Below are positions 6,363-11,803 of a stretch of DNA of 11,803 nucleotides, in pieces. The position numbers and the translations under genes were made by a program. Source of the stretch: Caulobacteraceae bacterium (GTDB lineage: Bacteria; Pseudomonadota; Alphaproteobacteria; Caulobacterales; Caulobacteraceae); assembly GCA_003161535.1 (NCBI GenBank), contig PMOM01000275.1, positions 1 through 11,803 on the forward strand, read 5' to 3'. Every line of letters starts with the position of its first letter. The stretch's first letter is position 1. The notes beneath the pieces were generated by a model, which did no database searches, was not told the origin of the DNA, and saw only the letters and a program-made list of their open reading frames with translations.

Positions 6363-8195
6363 ATGCAAGATCCCGAGGGCGTCGTTTCGTTGGTTGATTG
6401 GGACGAGCTGGATCGGCCGCGTTCAAGGCGCTACGGCGATCTGTATTTCTCCAAGGACGATGGGCTGGGCGAGGCGCGCGCCGTCTTCCTGGCAGGTTGT
6501 GATCTGCCCGCCGCCTGGTCGCGAAGAGACCACTACACCGTCGGCGAACTGGGATTCGGAACGGGGCTCACCATCGTCGCCCTGCTGGAGCTGTGGCGGC
6601 GCACGCGCGCGCCCGACGCCCGCCTGAGCATTTTCAGCATCGAGGCCCATCCCCTGACCGCCGGCGAGGCGATGAGAGCCCTGGCGCGATGGCCGCAGCT
6701 GCGCCCTCTGGCGGCCGCGGTGACCGCCCGATGGCCGGGCCGCGCGCGCGGCTTTCACCGCATCGACCTGCCCGATCTGGGCGCCACTATCGACATCGCG
6801 GTGATGGAGGTCGCGGAGGGCCTGCGCGCCTGGAGCGGGCCGGCGGATGCCTGGTTTCTCGACGGCTTCGCCCCGGCCCTAAACCCCGACATGTGGCGCC
6901 GAGAGGTCATCGACCTTGTCGCCGCCCGTTCGGCCAGCGGCGCGAGCGCCGCCAGCTATTCGGTGGCCGGCGCAGTGCGGCGCGACCTGGGCGAGGCGGG
7001 ATTCACGGTCCATCGCCGGCCGGGCTTTGGCGCCAAGCGCGAACGCCTTGAGGCGCGGCTGCCGCAAAGCCCATCTCCCCGCGCCGTAGGCCGGCCGCCG
7101 CGCGTCGCCATCGTCGGGGCGGGCATCGCCGGCGCCGCCCTGAGCCGCGCCTTTCGCGCTCTTGGGATCGAAGCGACGGTCATCGACGCCGCCGGACCGG
7201 GTGCGGGGGCGTCGGGCGCCCCGGCGGCCTTGGCGGCGCCGCGCCTGGACGCCGGCCTTGGCCCCCAGGCGGCTTTGTTCGCCCAGGCCATGCGCCGGGC
7301 GACGTCGATCTTCGGCGAGACGCCCTCGGTGGTCATCGCGCGGCAAGCGCTGCAGTTGGAGATCGCCGCCAAGGACCCGGCACGATTCGCCGCCATCGCC
7401 GCCTCGGCCCTCTTCGAACCGGACGCCATGCGCCGCCTGGACAGCGAGGCGATGGCCGCCGCCCTGGGCGAGGCGTCGCCGGCCGGCCTGAGCATCGAAC
7501 AGGCCCTGGTTGTCGATCCGAGGCTGGTGCTCGGCGCCTGGCTGAGCGAGACAGTGCGCGCGCGCGTCGCGGCCGTGCGGCCGCGCGAAGGCGGCTGGCG
7601 TCTAACCGATGAGGCCGGCGAAACCATCCTTGAGGCCGACGTCGTCTGCCTGGCCGCGGCCATGGGCTGCACGGAGTTGGCGCCAGAGCTTGATCTCACT
7701 GGCGTGCGCGGCCAGGCGAGTTGCACAATCGACCTGTCTTGGCCAAGGGCTACGATATTTGGCGGCTATGTCATCGCCACGCCCGTCGGCGTGATGTTCG
7801 GCGCCACCCATGATCGGGGCGACAGCGCCCTGGAGGCGCGCGACGCGGACCACGCCCGGAACCTGGACACCGTCCGCCAGGCCCTGCCCCGGCTCGCCGA
7901 ACGGTTGGCGGGCGCGCGCCTGGAGGCGTGGACGGCGATCCGCGCCACCACCAGCGACTACCTTCCCCTGGCCGGCGCGGTTCCCGGATCGCCGGGGGGC
8001 CTGTTCGCCCTCACCGGACTGGGCTCGCGCGGATTTTGCCTGGCCCCGCTCCTGGCGGAGCATGTCGCGGCGTTGGCCATGCAGGCTCCCTCGCCCATGC
8101 CCCGCGCCCTGGCCGACCTGGTCGATCCGGCGCGCTTCGCCGTCCGCGCCTCCCGCAAGGGACGCCCCGTCAGGCCCCGCCCGGACGCGGCGTAG
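6363..8195 (+). CDS. mnmC: Bifunctional tRNA mnm5s2U biosynthesis protein MnmC
   Basis: MnmC completes the 5-methylaminomethyl(-2-thio)uridine modification at the wobble position of tRNAs such as Lys, Glu and Gln. The C-terminal FAD oxidoreductase (MnmC1) removes the carboxymethyl group from cmnm5(s2)U, and the N-terminal SAM methyltransferase (MnmC2/MnmD) then methylates nm5. In this 610-aa protein the methyltransferase part (about 1-240) shows DLYFSKDDGL (26-35), the SAM motif GELGFGTGL (61-69), FSIEAHPL (91-98) and WFLDGFAPALNPDMW (164-178). The DAO domain begins with the dinucleotide-binding motif VAIVGAGIAGAAL (248-260) and continues to the C-terminus. Both domains seem intact. I chose ATG 6363; a TTG at 6354 would add three residues. 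No Shine-Dalgarno is visible, because the preceding bases are the terminator hairpin of the lipoprotein gene. The neighbouring tRNA-Val(GAC) is not a substrate. Confidence 0.95.
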   Translation: MQDPEGVVSLVDWDELDRPRSRRYGDLYFSKDDGLGEARAVFLAGCDLPAAWSRRDHYTVGELGFGTGLTIVALLELWRRTRAPDARLSIFSIEAHPLTAGEAMRALARWPQLRPLAAAVTARWPGRARGFHRIDLPDLGATIDIAVMEVAEGLRAWSGPADAWFLDGFAPALNPDMWRREVIDLVAARSASGASAASYSVAGAVRRDLGEAGFTVHRRPGFGAKRERLEARLPQSPSPRAVGRPPRVAIVGAGIAGAALSRAFRALGIEATVIDAAGPGAGASGAPAALAAPRLDAGLGPQAALFAQAMRRATSIFGETPSVVIARQALQLEIAAKDPARFAAIAASALFEPDAMRRLDSEAMAAALGEASPAGLSIEQALVVDPRLVLGAWLSETVRARVAAVRPREGGWRLTDEAGETILEADVVCLAAAMGCTELAPELDLTGVRGQASCTIDLSWPRATIFGGYVIATPVGVMFGATHDRGDSALEARDADHARNLDTVRQALPRLAERLAGARLEAWTAIRATTSDYLPLAGAVPGSPGGLFALTGLGSRGFCLAPLLAEHVAALAMQAPSPMPRALADLVDPARFAVRASRKGRPVRPRPDAA

Positions 8196-8238
8196 ATCGC
8201 GGGCGCGCGCTATAGTAGGCCTCGAAAACACAAGAATA

Positions 8239-8313
8239 TGGTGGACGCGGCTGGGATCGAACCAGCGACCCCTACGATGTCAACGTAGTGCTCTGCCGCT
8301 GAGCTACGCGTCC
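8239..8313 (-). tRNA. tRNA-Val (anticodon GAC)
   Basis: On the minus strand a complete cloverleaf is visible: acceptor GGACGCG/CGCGTCC, D arm GCTC/GAGC with loop AGCGGCA, anticodon arm CTACG/CGTAG with loop TTGACAT (anticodon GAC, valine), a 5-base variable region GGGTC, T arm GCTGG/CCAGC with loop TTCGATC, and discriminator A. The mature length without CCA is 72 bases (8313-8242), and the CCA is encoded at 8241-8239. GAC reads GTC and GTT codons. It sits between mnmC and the TonB receptor gene, in opposite orientation to both. Confidence 0.97.
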
Positions 8314-8330
8314 TCTTTGAGGCAGGCCGC

Positions 8331-8359
8331 GATATACCGGCGCCTCGCGGGCCGCGCAA
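8331..8359 (-). promoter_or_regulatory. Promoter of tRNA-Val
   Basis: On the minus strand TTGCGC (8359-8354) and TATATC (8336-8331) are 17 bases apart. Transcription would begin near 8324, about 11 bases before the mature tRNA 5' end. Between them the spacer is GC-rich. Confidence 0.6.
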
Positions 8360-8417
8360 GCACGCCGCCCGGCCGCCTCGCGTGATCGCCGTCGCCCGGG
8401 GAACCTTCGTCTCGGCG

Positions 8418-8423
8418 TTGACA
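8418..8423 (+). promoter_or_regulatory. Consensus -35-like hexamer upstream of the TonB receptor gene
   Basis: A perfect TTGACA lies 95 bases before the receptor ATG. No acceptable -10 hexamer occurs 16-18 bases further on (the sequence there is GGCACCTT), so it is either a promoter that needs an activator or a chance match. The 8314-8517 gap otherwise holds the tRNA promoter, an inverted repeat and the ribosome-binding site. Confidence 0.3.
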
Positions 8424-8449
8424 AATAAGTCGAAGTTGGGGCACCTTGG

Positions 8450-8464
8450 TTGCCGTACCGGCAA
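8450..8464. repeat. Inverted repeat, candidate operator, in the TonB receptor leader
   Basis: TTGCCG-TAC-CGGCAA is a perfect 6+3+6 inverted repeat, 53 bases before the receptor start codon and 26 bases after the TTGACA motif. GTACC inside it is repeated at 8469-8473. The position suits a repressor site or a small leader hairpin; no regulator gene is adjacent. Confidence 0.4.
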
Positions 8465-8517
8465 GTTCGTACCCGCATCTCAAAAAAGCGGGAGACTCCG
8501 GTTGGGAGGATGCAGAC

Positions 8518-11280
8518 ATGAACAGCCGACTTTACTGCGGCGCGTCCGTCGCCGCCGTCACCGTTTTCGCCAGCCTTTGGTCTTCCCCATCCCGTGCCGC
8601 CGACGCTGCGGCCGCCGAGGCCACGACTGGCACCACCATCGGCGAACTGGTGGTGACCGCCGAAAAGCGCGAGCAGAACATCGAAACGGTGCCCGAGGCC
8701 GTCTCGGCCTTCAGCGGCCAGCAGCGCGCCCTGATCGGCATCAGCACGCTTCAGGATCTGACCGACTTCACGCCTGGTCTCTCCTACACGTCGATCGATG
8801 ACCGGCCCTATATCCGCGGCGTCGGCCGCAACACCGACAACCTCTCCACCGCGTCGGCCGTGGCGACTTACTACAACGGCGTCTACTACGGCGCCAACGC
8901 CGCGATCATCCTGCAGAAGGACGACCTTTTCATCGGCACCATCGAGGTGGACCGCGGGCCGCAGAACACCCTTCACGGCAGCAACTCCGACGGTGGCACG
9001 ATCAACTACGTCTCCCTGAAGCCGACCAGCACCTTCTATGCGGAAGCGCGCGGCAGCGTGGCCAACTACAACGAATACATGGGCGAGGCCGTGGTTTCCG
9101 GCCCGATCAATGACAATGTGCGATTCCGCCTGGGTGGCATGTACACCGACGACAGGGGTGGCTATTTCAAGAATCTCGATGGCCCCTCTCAGGGCGGCAA
9201 CATCTCGTTGGGCAGTAGCGGCGCCGAGCACTATCTGGAGGGTCAGCTCGACGCCAACCTCGGCCACCTCGACGCGTGGGGGATGATCTCGGCCGGTGAT
9301 TCCAGCGCCAACTATCATACCGCCGAGACGGTCGGGAACATTCCCGACAACCTGTTCCTCAACGGCGCCTTCGAGCCGAGCGGCTTCTATGGCCTGTGCG
9401 GGATTGCGGGCGTGCCGGCGACCACCAACGGCGCCGGATGCGCCGGCGGCCCGACGATCGTCTCGGTCACGACCGACCCGGTGACCGCCAATCTCTTTCC
9501 CGGCAACAATCCCGGCAATGTGAATTCCCGCCAATTCATCCAGGAATTCACCTCGACCAGCAAACAGACCAAGGATATCGCCCTCGCCACGAAATTGACC
9601 TACCACTTCCCCTCGTTCGATTTGACCTACCTGGGCGGCTACCAGAGCTTCGACTACGAACTCAATTTCACCAGCCCCACCGATAGCGGCGTGACGTCGT
9701 ATCAGTTGGCCGGCGCGGCGCCCGCGGCCGCCGGGTTTTGCCAATTCGTGGCTTTTCCGTCGAACGCCGCTGGATGCACTCAGCCTCTGACTATCAACCC
9801 GACGCCTAATCTCACCTATTTCGCCGAAAAGGACGCATTCTTCAGTCACGAAATCAACATCACCTCGACCAGCAGTTCGCCGCTCCAATACCTCGCTGGG
9901 GCCTATTGGTATCACGAGCACTATAGCCAGCCCGTGGATGCGGGCGTCGAGCCGAATCAGCCACAGATGGGGCATCCGCTCTATCTGGGTCCCGCCGGTC
10001 CTGCGTGTCCGGGGGGCGCCCTTTTTTGCCCGGCGCCGGCGAACCCTTCGAACGCGTTCTCGACCTCGGACACTGTTCTCACCTACAACGACTACGCCGC
10101 CTTTGCCCAGCTGAGTTACAAGTTCAACGATCAGTGGAAGGTCAGCGGCGCCATTCGCTATACCAGCGACCACAAGTCGGGATTTCAGCTGTGGCGGTTC
10201 GTGGCTTTCGATGACGGGGCTCTTTTGGGGTCGCCGGTCTTCACCTCCGCCTTCCTCGGCGCGAACACGCCGGCGGTCGACCTCTCGCAAACCGCCGTGG
10301 GCGCCAACGCCACCACGGCCTCTCCAGGAACTGGCCTCGCCACACTAAACACGGCCACCGGGAACTGGCAGCGCAGCCTGAACGCGACCTGGAGCGCCGT
10401 CACGGGCGAGGCCGACATCGACTGGACGCCCGACCCGAGCACCCTGGCCTACTTCAGGTATAGCCGTGGCTACAAGTCCGGCGGGTTCTCCACCTACACT
10501 ATCGGGGCGAACCCCGAGACCCAGCCCGAGTATGTCGATTCTTTCGAGATCGGCGGAAAGAAGACAGTCGGCTCGACCTTTACATTGAACGGCGCGGCGT
10601 TCTACTACAACTATGCCAACGACCAGGTTCCTCTGACCGTGCAGAACTCCTCGGGCCTGCTGGTCCCGGTGCTCTACAACATTCCTACCGTTCATACCTA
10701 CGGAGTGGAGCTCGAGGGCGTCTGGAGGCCCCTCGATGCTCTGACGCTCCGCCTGAACTACGCGTTCCTGAGCGCCAAGATCGCCAACGCGGGCGGCTGT
10801 ATTGAGGACACCGTCGACCCATTGGCGAACCAGCCGGGCGCCAACACGAAGGGCTGCACCCAGAACCCGGCGACTCCTACCGTCTTGGTCCAGAACATCA
10901 CCGGCCAGACCTTGCCCGAAGCGCCGCGCAACAAGATCTCGTTCAATGCGCTCTACACGCTCAACTTCGACCCGGGCAGGCTGAGCCTTTCAGGGACGGT
11001 CATCTGGAAGGACGTCACCTACGACGACGTTTTCAACCGGCGCTACACTCTCCAGTCGCCGTACACTCTGGTCAACCTTCGCGCGACCTGGACCGACGCG
11101 AAAAATCGCTTCACCCTCATCGTCTTCTGCAACAACGTCTTCAACGCTCAGGGTTTTGATGGCGCGGCGGGGACTCTGTTGCTGCCGGCGGCCGTCGGAA
11201 CACCGGAGGACATCGCCACCGGCTACGGCCTGACGGCGCCGCGCACCTATGGAGTCGAACTCGAAGCGCGCTTCAGGTGA
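8518..11280 (+). CDS. TonB-dependent outer-membrane receptor, substrate unknown
   Basis: A 920-aa outer-membrane transporter that takes up a scarce ligand using energy from TonB-ExbBD. A Sec signal peptide (about 1-27, ending PSRA-A) is followed by an Ala/Thr linker and a TonB-box-like GELVVTAEKREQ (42-53). The plug domain (about 55-170) has the PYIRGVGRN motif and EVDRGPQNTLHGSNSDGGTI (143-162), a variant of the usual LRGPQGTLFGRNSTGG block. The 22-strand barrel continues to RTYGVELEARFR; its last aromatic residue, Phe919, is penultimate. There is no FecA-type signalling domain at the N-terminus and no sigma/FecR pair next to it. Four spaced cysteine pairs lie in probable surface loops: 294/308, 408/420, 497/504 and 761/780; Cys871 is unpaired. 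I chose ATG 8518 because GGGAGGA stands 7 bases before it; a longer frame from 8446 has no such site and would bury the signal. The ligand cannot be inferred, and iron is not implied. Confidence 0.93.
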   Translation: MNSRLYCGASVAAVTVFASLWSSPSRAADAAAAEATTGTTIGELVVTAEKREQNIETVPEAVSAFSGQQRALIGISTLQDLTDFTPGLSYTSIDDRPYIRGVGRNTDNLSTASAVATYYNGVYYGANAAIILQKDDLFIGTIEVDRGPQNTLHGSNSDGGTINYVSLKPTSTFYAEARGSVANYNEYMGEAVVSGPINDNVRFRLGGMYTDDRGGYFKNLDGPSQGGNISLGSSGAEHYLEGQLDANLGHLDAWGMISAGDSSANYHTAETVGNIPDNLFLNGAFEPSGFYGLCGIAGVPATTNGAGCAGGPTIVSVTTDPVTANLFPGNNPGNVNSRQFIQEFTSTSKQTKDIALATKLTYHFPSFDLTYLGGYQSFDYELNFTSPTDSGVTSYQLAGAAPAAAGFCQFVAFPSNAAGCTQPLTINPTPNLTYFAEKDAFFSHEINITSTSSSPLQYLAGAYWYHEHYSQPVDAGVEPNQPQMGHPLYLGPAGPACPGGALFCPAPANPSNAFSTSDTVLTYNDYAAFAQLSYKFNDQWKVSGAIRYTSDHKSGFQLWRFVAFDDGALLGSPVFTSAFLGANTPAVDLSQTAVGANATTASPGTGLATLNTATGNWQRSLNATWSAVTGEADIDWTPDPSTLAYFRYSRGYKSGGFSTYTIGANPETQPEYVDSFEIGGKKTVGSTFTLNGAAFYYNYANDQVPLTVQNSSGLLVPVLYNIPTVHTYGVELEGVWRPLDALTLRLNYAFLSAKIANAGGCIEDTVDPLANQPGANTKGCTQNPATPTVLVQNITGQTLPEAPRNKISFNALYTLNFDPGRLSLSGTVIWKDVTYDDVFNRRYTLQSPYTLVNLRATWTDAKNRFTLIVFCNNVFNAQGFDGAAGTLLLPAAVGTPEDIATGYGLTAPRTYGVELEARFR

Positions 11281-11287
11281 CGAACGG

Positions 11288-11316
11288 GACGCGCGCCCAA
11301 TACGCGGGCGCGCGTC
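11288..11316. repeat. Strong GC hairpin between the TonB receptor and TPR genes
   Basis: GACGCGCGCCC (11288-11298) and GGGCGCGCGTC (11306-11316) are perfect complements around the 7-base loop AATACGC. The hairpin begins 8 bases after the receptor stop and ends 4 bases before the candidate GTG of the TPR gene. No T run follows, so it is not a standard intrinsic terminator. It could stabilise the receptor mRNA 3' end, lower downstream expression, or bind Rho-terminated transcripts. Confidence 0.6.
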
Positions 11317-11320
11317 GGCG

Positions 11321-11803
11321 GTGCTGAACGTCGCCGAGGCCGAGAGCCTGCTCAAGGCCGCCGCGGGCCACTACGATGCCGGACGCCTGGACGAAGCCGC
11401 CGCTCTCTACGAACAGATAGAACGGGGATATCCGCGGGACTTCCGCGCCGCCTATTCGCTGGCCATGGTCGACATCCGCCGCGGGCGGCTGGAGAGCGCG
11501 CGCTTGGGGCTCAGGCGCGTCCTGGCTCGCGCGCCAGATCATTTCAGCGCCCAGCACAACCTCGGCGCCGTCTGCCAGGAGCTGGGGCGTTGGGGCGAGG
11601 CGGCCGCGGCCTATCGCCGGGCGCTCGACCTGGAGCCGAAGGCCGACGAGACCCGCTTTCGCCTGGCCATCGCCCTTGCGGTCCTCGGGCGGCCCGAGGC
11701 GGCGATCGCCTGCTACCGGACACTGACGTCGAACCCGTCCACGCGCGTCAGGGCGCTCACACGCCTGGCCACTCTCAGCCCCGAGGCGATCGACGATGGC
11801 GAG
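11321..11803 (+). CDS. TPR-repeat protein (3'-partial), possibly a TPR-sulfotransferase
   Basis: The frame is open to the window end, giving at least 161 residues. Helical repeats of the TPR type are visible: AAGHYDAGRLDEAAALYEQI (14-33), a second unit about 44-72 (SLAMVDIRRGRLESARLGLR), a third about 78-106 (NLGAVCQELGRWGEAAAAYR) and a fourth about 112-140. TPR units are protein-binding scaffolds. The segment after them (LTRLATLSPEAIDDGE) resembles the junction before a sulfotransferase domain in TPR-containing sulfotransferases, but that domain would lie beyond the window, so this is inference. The start is uncertain: GTG 11321 gives a natural N-terminus but has no Shine-Dalgarno and follows a strong hairpin. 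An in-frame ATG at 11249, inside the receptor gene, would overlap it by 32 bases. Same-strand tight spacing suggests co-transcription with the receptor. Confidence 0.8.
   Translation, partial: MLNVAEAESLLKAAAGHYDAGRLDEAAALYEQIERGYPRDFRAAYSLAMVDIRRGRLESARLGLRRVLARAPDHFSAQHNLGAVCQELGRWGEAAAAYRRALDLEPKADETRFRLAIALAVLGRPEAAIACYRTLTSNPSTRVRALTRLATLSPEAIDDGE

Noticed and set aside
5741..6426. Long Gly- or Ala-rich minus-strand frames across the lipoprotein gene
   Set aside because: They arise from GCC-type triplet repetition. The plus strand has promoter, ribosome site, lipobox and terminator in the right order.
8239..8313. tRNA-Val as an integration site for a genomic island carrying the TonB receptor
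   Set aside because: The tRNA 3' end faces mnmC, not the receptor. There is no integrase and no duplicated tRNA 3' fragment in the window.
8314..8517. A cobalamin or other riboswitch in the receptor leader
   Set aside because: No B12-box-like sequence or extended structured leader is visible; only a 15-base palindrome is seen.
8272..10290. A 672-codon open frame on the minus strand opposite the TonB receptor gene
   Set aside because: It is a stop-poor shadow typical of GC-rich DNA. It also runs across the tRNA-Val gene, has Gly/Arg/Val-biased composition without recognisable domains, and the plus frame has a clear receptor structure.

Overview
The window is GC-rich, densely coded chromosomal DNA from an alphaproteobacterium, most likely a member of the Caulobacterales (Caulobacter/Phenylobacterium-like). 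The evidence is a GapR/UPF0335 nucleoid protein, an alphaproteobacterial bL36 with a single cysteine, a two-domain MnmC, a large TonB-dependent receptor of the type abundant in Caulobacterales and sphingomonads, and frequent 4-base gene overlaps. The genus is inferred from gene content only. I see no transposase, integrase, CRISPR array or phage gene.

Layout. Bases 1-1401 (+) hold the C-terminal ~88% of purH (purine synthesis). It ends tail to tail, with a 4-base overlap, against a minus-strand pair: a type III polyketide synthase (2962-1913) and an ICMT-family membrane methyltransferase (1916-1398). The pair resembles the bpsA-bpsB unit of Bacillus subtilis, which makes and O-methylates alkylpyrones. 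Upstream on the same strand are a gapR-like gene and a small, very basic protein (3629-3046), also joined by a 4-base overlap. Divergent from gapR is folE (GTP cyclohydrolase I). rpmJ (bL36, 41 aa) follows on the minus strand with a good housekeeping promoter, then a Tat-type MltB-like lytic transglycosylase with a peptidoglycan-binding domain, and a small alanine-rich lipoprotein with its own promoter and a strong intrinsic terminator.

Immediately after that terminator begins mnmC (bifunctional tRNA wobble-uridine enzyme). Then comes a tRNA-Val(GAC) gene on the minus strand with encoded CCA and its own promoter, a 920-aa TonB-dependent receptor, and the start of a TPR protein (possibly a TPR-sulfotransferase) that runs off the window.

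Most of the window is housekeeping: purine and folate/pterin synthesis, ribosome, tRNA and tRNA modification, nucleoid, cell wall. The accessory-looking parts are the polyketide/methyltransferase pair, the alanine-rich lipoprotein and the TonB receptor/TPR pair. I did not find a convincing wholly new multi-gene system. The best candidates for a second look are the alkylpyrone-type pair, the GapR operon partner, the receptor with four paired cysteines, and the hairpin between the receptor and TPR genes.
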